A stretch of DNA of 64,000 bases from Prado023 sp964418695 (GTDB taxonomy: Bacteria > Actinomycetota > Actinomycetes > S36-B12 > CAIYMF01), in the NCBI GenBank assembly GCA_964418695.1, contig CAYQMN010000006.1, positions 1 through 64,000 on the forward strand. The letters run 5' to 3'. The translations under genes were made by a program, and so were the position numbers. Below are positions 35,087 to 43,197 of this stretch, in pieces. Under the pieces are notes generated by a model that was given only the letters and a program-made list of their open reading frames with translations, searched no databases and was not told the DNA's origin. Position 1 is the stretch's first letter, and the number at the start of each line of letters is the position of its first letter.

Positions 35087-35189
35087 GCACAGTCCGCGCG
35101 CCGCGGGGGGTTGGGCTTCGGCTCGACACTGCCTGTCCGCTCTTGCCGGCACAGTCCGCGCGCCGCGGGGGGTTGGGCTTCGGCTCGAC
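35087..35189. repeat. Two 41-bp direct repeats, 62-bp period
   Basis: Exact 41-bp copies at 35087-35127 and 35149-35189 (each starting GCACAGTCCGCGCGCCG and ending CTTCGGCTCGAC), with a partial third (GGGGGGTTGGGCTGCGGCT) near 35217-35236. They lie between two plus-strand transporter genes and contain GGGGGGTTGGG. No terminal structure of an insertion sequence and too few copies for CRISPR. Confidence 0.85.
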
Positions 35190-35305
35190 CGGCGGGGACC
35201 GGGTTCGACGGGCTGGCGGGGGGTTGGGCTGCGGCTGGGCTGTCTGGGGCGCGCTAGCGTGAGAGGTGGATCAGTCTGCTCCGTCCGACGCGAGGAGAGT
35301 GCCCT

Positions 35306-36367
35306 GTGTTCGCCGTCGACCCAGCGGTGGGTGGGGCGGCGCTCGTGGCCGGGGGGCTGTTCGCGCTGGTCCTCGGGGCGGAGTTCGTGGTGCGGGCCGG
35401 GGCCAGCCTGGCCGGTCGGCTGGGAATGCAGCCGATGATGATCGGCCTGACCGTGATCGCCATCGGGACGAGCACGCCCGAGCTCGCGGTCGGGGTCGAG
35501 GCGGCCCTCGACGGCGTGGGCGACCTGGCCGTGGGAAACATCGCCGGGACGAACCTGGTGAACCTGCTGCTCATCCTCGGGCTGTCCGCGCTGCTCAAGC
35601 CCCTGGCGATCCATGGCCGCACGCTGGCCCTGGACCTGCCGATGATGGCCGTCGCCGCGCTCGCCCTGCTGGTGCTGGCCGGTGATCTCCTGCTCTCGAT
35701 CCCCGACGGCGCTCTGCTGCTGGCCATCGTGGTGCCCTACACCGTCGTCATCCTGCTCTCCAGCAGACGCGACCTGCCCGACGTGCGGGCCGAGTACGAG
35801 CACGAGCTCGAGGAGCAGCCCTATGCCGTGGCGGAGGCCGAGACCCGGCTCGCGGTCGGGACCGCGCCCGGGCAGCGCACGTCCGTGGAGCCGGCTCGGC
35901 GCGTGTCCGCGGCGCTCGTCGGCGATGTCGGCGTCCTGGTGGTGGCGATCGCGGTCACCCTGGTCGGCGCGGACTGGCTGGTGCACGGGGCCACGCAGAT
36001 CGCCCAGCAGTACGCGGTCAGCGACGCCGTGATCGGCCTGACGATCGTGGCCATCGGCACCTCGGCGCCCGAGCTGGTGACCTCGGTGCTGGCGACCTTC
36101 CGCCACCACCGCGACATCGCGATCGGCAACCTCATCGGGTCCAGCGTCTACAACATCGCCCTGATCCTCGGAGTGACGGTGCTGGTCGCGGGCGGCATCC
36201 CGATCTCGCCGGAGCTGGCGCGCGTGGACATCCCGCTGATGGCCCTGGCCACGCTGGCCTGCGCCCCGGTCTTCCTCTCCGGGCGGCGGATGAGCCGGCT
36301 GGAGGGGGGCCTGTTCGTGAGCGCCTACGTCGTGTACCTGAGCTACCTGCTGCTGACCCGCACGTGA
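35306..36367 (+). CDS. Calcium/sodium antiporter (CaCA, YrbG-like)
   Basis: A 353-residue membrane protein with ten helices in two inverted halves. The paired ion-binding motifs are MMIGLTVIAIGTSTPELAVG...GNIAGTNLVNLLLILG and VIGLTIVAIGTSAPELVTS...GNLIGSSVYNIALILG. The central cytoplasmic loop (about 152-205) is acidic. It exchanges Ca2+ or Na+ across the membrane. Start GTG 35306 has GAGGAGAG upstream. It is the second CaCA member within 2.3 kb, of a different subfamily from the ChaA-like gene at 33100. Confidence 0.92.
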   Translation: MFAVDPAVGGAALVAGGLFALVLGAEFVVRAGASLAGRLGMQPMMIGLTVIAIGTSTPELAVGVEAALDGVGDLAVGNIAGTNLVNLLLILGLSALLKPLAIHGRTLALDLPMMAVAALALLVLAGDLLLSIPDGALLLAIVVPYTVVILLSSRRDLPDVRAEYEHELEEQPYAVAEAETRLAVGTAPGQRTSVEPARRVSAALVGDVGVLVVAIAVTLVGADWLVHGATQIAQQYAVSDAVIGLTIVAIGTSAPELVTSVLATFRHHRDIAIGNLIGSSVYNIALILGVTVLVAGGIPISPELARVDIPLMALATLACAPVFLSGRRMSRLEGGLFVSAYVVYLSYLLLTRT

Positions 36368-36458
36368 GCGGGACGCGAGTCGCGCGTGAGCCGGTCGTGA
36401 GCCCGGACGTGAGCCGGACCTGCGTGGTCGCTCGTGCCCGCGCAGTGCGTCGGCTCGA

Positions 36459-37682
36459 CTACGCGGGCGCCGGATTCCGGCGGCGGGCGTAGTACCGGCC
36501 GAGGAACTCGGTGGCGAACGCGGCCAGGTCGCCGGCCTCGATCGCGGCGCGCATCCGGTCCACGAGGGTCACCAGGAAGTGCACGTTGTGGATGGTGGCC
36601 AGGGTGTGGCCGACCATCTCGTCGGCCTTGGACAGGTGGTGCAGGTAGGCCCGGGTGTAGTGCCGGCAGGTGTAGCAGGCGCACTCGTCGTCCAGCGGGG
36701 TGAACGCGCGGCGGTTCGCGGCGGTGACGATGTTGTACCGGCCGTCGGCGGCCAGGATCGCACCGTTGCGGGCGACCCGCGAGGGCATCACGCAGTCGAA
36801 CGTGTCGGCCCCCGCGGCCACGCCGGCGAACAGGTCGTCCGGCTCGCCGATCCCCAGCAGGTGCCGCGGCCGGTCCTCGGGCAGCTCGTCGCCTACCCAG
36901 CCCACGATCGTGCCCAGCTGGGTCTTCTCCAGCGCGCCGCCGATGCCGAACCCGTCGAACGGCAGGCCGCCCAGGTCGCGGGCGGCCGCGCGACGCAGAT
37001 CCTCGTACTGGGCGCCCTGGATGACCGCGAACAGGGCCTGCGGCGGCCGGTGGCTGCGCGCGGCGGCGAGCTCGTCGTGGGCGGCCAGGCAGCGGCGGGC
37101 CCACGCGGCGGTCCGCTGCACGGAGCGCTCCTGGTAGCCGCGGGTGTTCATCAAGGTGGTGCACTCGTCGAAGGCGAACATGATGTCGGCGCCGAGCTGG
37201 TGCTGGATCGCCATGCTCGACTCCGGCGTGAACCGGTGCCGGGAGCCGTCCAGGTGTGAGATGAACCCGACCCCGTCGTCGTCCACGTGCGCCAGCCGGT
37301 CCTTGCCCGGGGCGATGACGTCGTCGGCGGTGACGGTGTCGGCCCGCATCGCCAGGACCTTCTTGAAGCCCACGCCCAGGCTCATCACCTGGAACCCGCC
37401 GGAGTCGGTGAACGTCGGACCCGGCCAGCCCATGAACGCGCCGACCCCGCCGGCGGTGTCGACGATGTCGGCGCCGGGCTGCAGGTACAGGTGGTAGGCG
37501 TTGGCCAGCAGCGCCTGGGCGCCCAGCTGCTCGGCGGACTCGGGCAGCACGCCCTTGAGGGTCGCCTTGGTGCCCACCGGGACGAAGGCGGGGGTGCGGA
37601 GCTGGCCGTGCGGCGTGGTCAGCACCCCGGAGCGGGCCCGGCCCTCGCGCGCGACGATCTGGAAGGAGGTGGCGGCGGGCAC
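36459..37682 (-). CDS. tgt: tRNA-guanine transglycosylase
   Basis: A 407-residue bacterial Tgt. It carries DSGGFQVMSLG (base recognition), the GGLPFDGFGIGGALEK segment, the nucleophile Asp in FDCVMPSRVARNG and the zinc site CACYTCRHYTRAYLHHL. It swaps guanine-34 in GUN tRNAs for preQ1 (or queuine). GTG 37682, with GGGAGAA 8 nt upstream, fits better than a GTG six codons earlier. A YhhQ-type transporter nearby suggests the base is at least partly imported; no queCDEF genes are in the window. Confidence 0.95.
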   Translation of the reverse strand: MPAATSFQIVAREGRARSGVLTTPHGQLRTPAFVPVGTKATLKGVLPESAEQLGAQALLANAYHLYLQPGADIVDTAGGVGAFMGWPGPTFTDSGGFQVMSLGVGFKKVLAMRADTVTADDVIAPGKDRLAHVDDDGVGFISHLDGSRHRFTPESSMAIQHQLGADIMFAFDECTTLMNTRGYQERSVQRTAAWARRCLAAHDELAAARSHRPPQALFAVIQGAQYEDLRRAAARDLGGLPFDGFGIGGALEKTQLGTIVGWVGDELPEDRPRHLLGIGEPDDLFAGVAAGADTFDCVMPSRVARNGAILAADGRYNIVTAANRRAFTPLDDECACYTCRHYTRAYLHHLSKADEMVGHTLATIHNVHFLVTLVDRMRAAIEAGDLAAFATEFLGRYYARRRNPAPA

Positions 37683-37780
37683 CCGCCGATTCTCCCTCAC
37701 GACAGGCGCTGCGCCGACGCGCTCGGCCGGCCGCGGGGTGCTGGGACGCGCTCAGCCGGTCGAGGTCTGCCCGCGCGCGC

Positions 37781-39169
37781 TCAGCCGGTCGAGGCCAGCG
37801 TGAGGACTCCCTCCTCGGCCAGGCGCAGCCCGTCCAGCTCGATCTGCGCGGGCCCGGCGAACGGCGCGGCGAGCGTGAGCACGCGGCCGGGGATCGCCTC
37901 CTCGGCGTTGCCGGGGGCGGCCAGCACGACCGTGTCGGGGCCGCTGCCGGGCCCGGTCAACATCGAGACCGCCCGCCCGAGTGAGGCCATCTCCGTGGCG
38001 GTGCCGCCCAGCACGCCCCCCTCGACCAGCTCGCGCGGGGTGCAGTCCGCGTCTCCCAGCGCGATCAGCCAGGCGGCGCCCGCGGCGTTCGTGCCGCCCA
38101 CGGTCGTGCCCGGCGCGCCGATCACGAGGCCGGTGGTCCCGGCGCACGGCCGGGCCATCGCCAGGCTGAGTCCGAACAGCCGCCCGGCCGGATCCCCGGT
38201 CCCGAGGTCGCCGGGGAGCAGCTGATCCTCGGCGACGGGTCCTTCGGCGGTCAGCCGGAACGGCTGCACCAGACCGGCGTCCCGGCCGTCCTCGTCGTCC
38301 ATCGGGACGCCGACCGCGAGCCAGCCGTCGGCGGCGGTCAGCGCGAAGCCGAACCGGTCCTCGGCCTGGGCGGTGCCGGGCACTGCCTCGGCGCCCTGGG
38401 CAAGCAGCCAGCTGCGCTGCAGCGAGGCGGTCAGGTCGATCACGACCACCGAGCCCGAGTCGCGCACGCCGCCGGTGTCGCTGCGCGGCGCACCGATCGC
38501 CAGCCAGCCCCCGGTGGCCGCCAGCGTGACTCCGAACTGGTCACCGGCCTTGCCCGCCGCGACGCCCAGGGACTCCTGGGTGACGATCCGGGGATCGCCG
38601 CTCGGCGAGCCGTCCGCGCCCAGCGACCACAGCGCGACCGCGCCCCCGACCGCACCGTCGGCGTCCCCGGGCGCACCCACGGCCAGCGTCCGCTGCGGCG
38701 CGTCGGCCACGGCCAGCGCCGCACCGAAGGCGGCCACTCCGGCCGGTGCCGGGAGCGTGCGGGCGCGTGTCGGGTCCAGGCCCGAACTCGAGCCGGGCAC
38801 CACGAACACCGCAGCCGCCACGGCGGGCCCGGGATCGCCGATCACCAGGTCGGTGTGCCCGTCGCCGTCGAGGTCGCGAGCCAGCAGAGCCGCGGCGAAG
38901 CTCGCGGAGTCGATCCCGTCCAGGTCCGCGCGGCGCAGGTCCTGGGTCCGTCCGCTGCCGTAGACGACGGTCGCCCGCGCGGGCGACTCGCCGACGCCGG
39001 CGACGACATCGGCGATGCCGTCTGCGTCGAAGTCCGGTGCGACCGCAGCCACCGGCGCTGCGCTGCCCGAGGGCTGGTCGGAGTCCGGTGGTGACCCCGA
39101 GCACCCCGCCGTCAGCAGGACGAGGCCAAGAGTCAGGGCTGTGAACCGTGTCGCGAAGTCGATGCTCAT
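37781..39169 (-). CDS. FG-GAP repeat lipoprotein
   Basis: A 462-residue lipoprotein; the signal sequence ends in LTAGC (Cys23), followed by a Ser/Pro/Asp linker. The mature part has FG-GAP/integrin-alpha-like beta-propeller blades with calcium-binding DxDxDG loops (DFDADGIADVVAGV, DLDGDGHTDLVIGDPG) and repeats such as GWLAIGAPRSDTGG and GWLAVGVPMDDEDG. Likely a surface binding protein; ligand unknown. The ATG at 39169 (MSIDFATRF) has GGGAG upstream. The C-terminal codons contain a short duplicated GCGCTCAGCCGGTCGAGG at the stop. Confidence 0.85.
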   Translation of the reverse strand: MSIDFATRFTALTLGLVLLTAGCSGSPPDSDQPSGSAAPVAAVAPDFDADGIADVVAGVGESPARATVVYGSGRTQDLRRADLDGIDSASFAAALLARDLDGDGHTDLVIGDPGPAVAAAVFVVPGSSSGLDPTRARTLPAPAGVAAFGAALAVADAPQRTLAVGAPGDADGAVGGAVALWSLGADGSPSGDPRIVTQESLGVAAGKAGDQFGVTLAATGGWLAIGAPRSDTGGVRDSGSVVVIDLTASLQRSWLLAQGAEAVPGTAQAEDRFGFALTAADGWLAVGVPMDDEDGRDAGLVQPFRLTAEGPVAEDQLLPGDLGTGDPAGRLFGLSLAMARPCAGTTGLVIGAPGTTVGGTNAAGAAWLIALGDADCTPRELVEGGVLGGTATEMASLGRAVSMLTGPGSGPDTVVLAAPGNAEEAIPGRVLTLAAPFAGPAQIELDGLRLAEEGVLTLASTG

Positions 39170-39227
39170 CTCCACTCCCACTTCGACCATACGCCTGATG
39201 GGTGGGGGGATCCGCGCTGGCCGCCCG

Positions 39228-40949
39228 TCAGTGGGAACCGGGTCGCGGCTCCCATCGGAACCAGCGCCAGGCCACCAGCGCGGTGGCCACCGTCCAGGCC
39301 AGCAGCATGCCGACGTGCTGCCAGAACGACGCGTCCAGGGCAGCCCCGCTCGACGCGGTCACGGTCGCCGCGACGGCGTGGCGCAGCGGGAACACCCAGC
39401 TCACGAAGTCCAGCGCGGTGGGCATCTGCTCGACCTGGATGAAGATCCCCGAGACGAACGACAGCGGCAGGACCAGCGCCAGCGCGGCGGCGGTGACCGC
39501 GCGCGGCTGGTCGAGCACGGCCACCAGCGCCATCCCGCACGCCGCGAAGCAGACCGTGGCCAGGGCGAAGGCGGCCAGGGTCGCGATCCAGGTCGCCGGC
39601 GGCAGGACGACGCCGAATGCGAGCGCGCCCACGACGAAGGCCAGCGCCACCGTGACCAGGCCGGACACGAGGACCGCCAGGATGCGCCCGCTCAGGTACG
39701 CCCACGGCGGCATCGGGGTGCCGCGCAGGCGCTTGAGCGTGCCCTGGGCGCGATGCTCGGCGATCGAGCTCGGGATGTTCAGCACGCCGGAGACGGCCAG
39801 GCCGTAGACGCTCAGCGCCGGGGCCAGATACTGGGCGAGCGGCAGGCCCGCCCAGGTGGCGTCGTCGGGGTAGACCGAGCTCAGGTAGGCCAGCAGCAGC
39901 ACCGGGAAGACGATCGCGAAGAACAGAGCCAGGGTGTCGCGGCGGATCTGCACGAGGGCGTAGCGGGTATGGATCGTGACCATCCGCAGCGCGCTCGGCG
40001 AGCCGGCCGTGGTGAGGGCGAGACCGGCCGCCTGCGTCACGCCCGGGGCGGTGATCGGCACTCCGGCGGGTCCGGCGGGTCCGGCGGGTCCGGCGGGTTC
40101 GGCAGTGGTCGCCGCGGCGCGGACCCGGGGCTCCCACCCGTAGGAGCGGCGCACGATCACCGCGCCGATCACCGCCCACGCGACGAGCACCGCCAGGGCG
40201 TGCCAGTCCGGCGTGGTCGCGTCGGCGGCGGGGTCGAAGCCGGCCTGGAACGCCTCGGTGTAGGGCTTGAGCGGCAGGGCCGAGGTGATCCGGTCCAGCC
40301 AGGCCGGCAGCTCGGCGATGCCGAAGGTCCCGGATACGAAGGACAGCAGGATCAGGGTCAGGTTGGCGAACGCGGTGGCCGACGTGGGCGTCGGGGCGAC
40401 CGCAGCCACCGCCAAGCCGAGGGCCGAGAAGCAGGCCGTGCCGACCAGGAAGGTCAGCACCAGGGCCGGCACGTTGGCCCAGTAGATCTGCACGCCGTAG
40501 ACCAGGACGCCCGCAGTCACCATCACCACGATCGCGATCCCCGAGACCCACACCGCCGAGCCGATCCGGCCCAGCAGGTAGGCCGCGGGCGGGGTCGGGG
40601 TGCCGTGCAGGCGCTTGAGCACACCGGACGAGCGGGCGTAGGACACGATGCTGGCCATCGCCATGTAGCTGGCCATGCAGGCCCCGAACACCGCGAACAC
40701 CGGCGTCAGGTACTGCGCCAGGCGCAGGCCGGAGCTGGGGTCCACGACGGGGTTGCCGAACAGGGCGGTGATCACGAGCAGGCAGATCAGCGGGAACGCC
40801 AGGGTGAAGAACGCCGAGACGATCGAGCGCCAGAACTGGCGATCCGCATAGCGGACCTGGGTCAGCCACGTGCGCAGCGGCCCGGGCCGGCCGCTCTCGG
40901 TCAGCCGCGGGATCGGCCCCAGCTGCGGGCCGGCCACCAGCTCAGGCAT
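39228..40949 (-). CDS. Fused double ABC-2 type permease
   Basis: A 573-residue protein holding two homologous ABC-2 permease halves in one chain. Residues about 20-245 and 330-570 each have six helices and parallel motifs: VLKRLHGTPTPPAAYLLGRI with ILLSFVSGTFGIAELPAWLD in the first, TLKRLRGTPMPPWAYLSGRI with LVLPLSFVSGIFIQVEQMPTALD in the second. They are joined by a linker with a GPA repeat (EPAGPAGPAGPAG). Usually each half is a separate protein. With the overlapping ATPase gene (8 nt) it should form an exporter, probably of a drug or lipid; the substrate is unknown. Confidence 0.88.
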   Translation of the reverse strand: MPELVAGPQLGPIPRLTESGRPGPLRTWLTQVRYADRQFWRSIVSAFFTLAFPLICLLVITALFGNPVVDPSSGLRLAQYLTPVFAVFGACMASYMAMASIVSYARSSGVLKRLHGTPTPPAAYLLGRIGSAVWVSGIAIVVMVTAGVLVYGVQIYWANVPALVLTFLVGTACFSALGLAVAAVAPTPTSATAFANLTLILLSFVSGTFGIAELPAWLDRITSALPLKPYTEAFQAGFDPAADATTPDWHALAVLVAWAVIGAVIVRRSYGWEPRVRAAATTAEPAGPAGPAGPAGVPITAPGVTQAAGLALTTAGSPSALRMVTIHTRYALVQIRRDTLALFFAIVFPVLLLAYLSSVYPDDATWAGLPLAQYLAPALSVYGLAVSGVLNIPSSIAEHRAQGTLKRLRGTPMPPWAYLSGRILAVLVSGLVTVALAFVVGALAFGVVLPPATWIATLAAFALATVCFAACGMALVAVLDQPRAVTAAALALVLPLSFVSGIFIQVEQMPTALDFVSWVFPLRHAVAATVTASSGAALDASFWQHVGMLLAWTVATALVAWRWFRWEPRPGSH

Positions 40950-41883
40950 CGTCGGCCGCCTGGATCAGCTCCAGGTACACGTCCTCCAGGGAGGGCCGCG
41001 TGGTGGCCAGCCCGTCCAGGGGGAGGGCCTGGGCCAACGCCCATTCGGTCAGGGCGTGCAGGTCGCGCGGGACGTCCGCGGATCGGGTCTGCGCCACGCT
41101 CCCGGCCCGATGCCAGGGTCCGTGCCCGATGGCGGGCAGGGCGTCCAGGTCCACCGACTCGGGCAGCGTGAAGGAGATCACCGCGTCCGTGCCGCTGGCG
41201 CGGACCAGCTCGCCGGGGGCGCCCTGCGCGACCACCCGGCCGGAGCGGATCACCGCGACCCGGTCGGCCAGGACCTCGGCCTCCTCCATGTAGTGCGTGG
41301 TCAGCAGGATGGTGGTGCCCAGGTCGCGCAGCGAGGCGACCAGCTCCCAGGCCCGGCGCCGTGCGGACGGGTCGAACCCGGTCGTCGGCTCGTCCAGGAA
41401 GAGCACCTCGGGGTCCCCGACCAGTCCCAGCGCCAGGTCCAGGCGGCGGCGCTGGCCCCCGGACAGGGTCTTGGTCCGGGCCTTCGCCTTCTCGCCGAGC
41501 CCGACCAGCTCGATCAGCTGGCCGACGTCGCGCTGGCGCGGGTACATGCTCGCGTACATGTCGAGCAGCTCGGTGACGCTGAACTCCTCGTCGAACCCGG
41601 CCTCCTGCAGGACGATCCCGATTCGCTCGCGGAACGCGCGGCCGCCGGTGGCCGGGTCCATGCCGAGTACGCGCACCTGGCCCGCGGTCCGCCGTCGGTG
41701 GCCCTCCAGGATCTCCACCGTCGTGGTCTTCCCGGCGCCGTTGGGGCCGAGCAGGGCGAACACCTCGCCGCGCCGCACGGTCAGGCTCAGCCCGTCGACC
41801 GCGCGCAGGGAGCCGTACTCCTTGACCAGGCCCTCCACGACGATCACGTCCTGTGGATCCGCCTGGCCCGGGTGCACGCTCAT
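40942..41883 (-). CDS. ABC exporter ATP-binding protein
   Basis: A 313-residue ATPase of the DrrA/antibiotic-export type. Walker A is LLGPNGAGKTTT, signature LSGGQRRRLDLALGL, Walker B LFLDEPTTGFDP, followed by the H-loop TTHYMEEAE. The C-terminal 90 residues form the extra domain of this subfamily. It powers the fused permease encoded next, with overlapping stop and start codons. Start at 41883 (MSVHPGQADP). Confidence 0.92.
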   Translation of the reverse strand: MSVHPGQADPQDVIVVEGLVKEYGSLRAVDGLSLTVRRGEVFALLGPNGAGKTTTVEILEGHRRRTAGQVRVLGMDPATGGRAFRERIGIVLQEAGFDEEFSVTELLDMYASMYPRQRDVGQLIELVGLGEKAKARTKTLSGGQRRRLDLALGLVGDPEVLFLDEPTTGFDPSARRRAWELVASLRDLGTTILLTTHYMEEAEVLADRVAVIRSGRVVAQGAPGELVRASGTDAVISFTLPESVDLDALPAIGHGPWHRAGSVAQTRSADVPRDLHALTEWALAQALPLDGLATTRPSLEDVYLELIQAADDA

Positions 41884-42029
41884 ACGACACTTCTACTCCT
41901 GCGGCCCGGGTGGTTCGCGTGGGGGAGATCGTGTGGTGGGCTCGGCTCGTGACATTCTGAGGGTGCTATGTCGGCAGCGGTTGCGCGGTCTACGCTTCCC
42001 TCAGCACTTCACGACCGTAGGAGGCTTCC

Positions 42030-42371
42030 GTGAGTGACGTTCCCCCGCCCCCGCCCGGCGGTCCCAGCTACCCGCCGCCGCCCAGCGGACCGGCCTATCC
42101 GCCCCCGCCGCCCGGCGGCTACGGCGGCGTCCCGCCGGACGTGAACCAGAAGAAGGTTCTCGCCGGCGTGCTGGGCATCCTGCTCGGCGGACTGGGCGTC
42201 CACCGGTTCATCCTCGGCGACACGATGGGCGGCATCCTGCGCATCGTCATCACCCTGGTGACGTGCGGGCTGGGCTCGATCATCGGCCTCATCGAGGGAA
42301 TCATGTACCTGGTGAAGACCGACGAGGAGTTCTACCGGATCTACATCCTGGAGAAGAAGGCCTGGTTCTAG
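42030..42371 (+). CDS. TM2-domain membrane protein
   Basis: A 113-residue protein. The first 38 residues are Pro/Gly/Tyr-rich (PPPPPGGPSYPPPPSG), then a TM2 domain (about 40-105): KKVLAGVLGILLGGLGVHRFILGDTMGGILRIVI and a second helix GLGSIIGLIEGIMYL. The DRF-like HRF motif between the helices is characteristic. Function is unknown. Start GTG 42030 follows a strong GTAGGAGGC site. Confidence 0.88.
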   Translation: MSDVPPPPPGGPSYPPPPSGPAYPPPPPGGYGGVPPDVNQKKVLAGVLGILLGGLGVHRFILGDTMGGILRIVITLVTCGLGSIIGLIEGIMYLVKTDEEFYRIYILEKKAWF

Positions 42372-42570
42372 GGGCGCCGAAGCTCGGCGCTGCGGCGGGT
42401 CGATCCTTGAGGGTCTGCCCGCCGCGGTGCGTTCCGCGGGGCTCAGCCGGGGAGTGGTGACGGGGATGCCGGCGGCACGTCCGGCGCCGGGGCACAGGGG
42501 TCGCAGACAGTTCATCCAGAGGTTCCCGAGGCGTCGGTCCCGGGCAAGGAGCGTCGGCGAGCCTGGAGGC

Positions 42571-43122
42571 ATGGCCACACCCGAGCAGCACATCGCCCGC
42601 CCGCGCCCCGACGACGGCCTGCGACTGTCCGGTCACGACCTGAGAGGTCGGCGGATGGTGAAGGCCCAGCTCTGCGGGGCAGACCTGACCGGCGCCCTGC
42701 TGGACCGGACCAACCTGCGGCAGGCCCGGCTCGTCGGGATCCGGGCGCGGGGTGCCAGCTTCGTCGCAGCCCGGCTCGCCCGGGCGGACCTGTCCGGCGC
42801 TCGGCTGGCCGGCGCCGACCTGCGGCACGCCGACCTGTCCGGGGCGTGCCTGCGCTGCGCGGATCTGGCCGGCGCGACCCTCGACGGAGCCAACCTCTTC
42901 GGCGCCGACATGCGCGACTGCGACCTCACCGGCGCGAGTGCCCAGCGAGTGACGCTGGAGGTCGCGACGCTGCGTGGCGCCTGCCTGTCCGGCGCCGACC
43001 TGACCGGATCCCGGATGGCGACCACCGACCTGCGCGATGTCGAGTACGACGAGGAGACGGCCTGGCCGGACCCCGCACCCCGGCCCGGCCTGGACCGGCT
43101 GCGGATGCCCCCCTGGCGATGA
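42571..43122 (+). CDS. Pentapeptide-repeat protein
   Basis: A 183-residue soluble protein with about 22 pentapeptide repeats of the A(D/N)LxG type (GADLTGALLDRTNLRQARL, ADLSGARLAGADLRHADLSG). These fold as a right-handed quadrilateral beta-helix. Some relatives mimic DNA and protect gyrase; nothing here identifies a target. The ATG at 42571 follows CTGGAGGC; a longer upstream frame lacks a ribosome binding site. It precedes the aldehyde dehydrogenase gene by 75 nt. Confidence 0.88.
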   Translation: MATPEQHIARPRPDDGLRLSGHDLRGRRMVKAQLCGADLTGALLDRTNLRQARLVGIRARGASFVAARLARADLSGARLAGADLRHADLSGACLRCADLAGATLDGANLFGADMRDCDLTGASAQRVTLEVATLRGACLSGADLTGSRMATTDLRDVEYDEETAWPDPAPRPGLDRLRMPPWR

Positions 43123-43197
43123 GGCCGGCCGCGCGGCGTCGCTCCTCGTGCGCAGGGGCGGTGCGGTGCACCCGATATGCGGGTGCGACCATGCCCC

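Noticed and set aside
35087..35189. CRISPR array
   Set aside because: Two repeats of 41 bp with one 21-bp gap, G-rich, no third full unit and no cas genes.
40065..40105. Collagen-like GPA repeat as a structural domain
   Set aside because: Only four units in the linker between the two permease halves; it is better read as a flexible linker.
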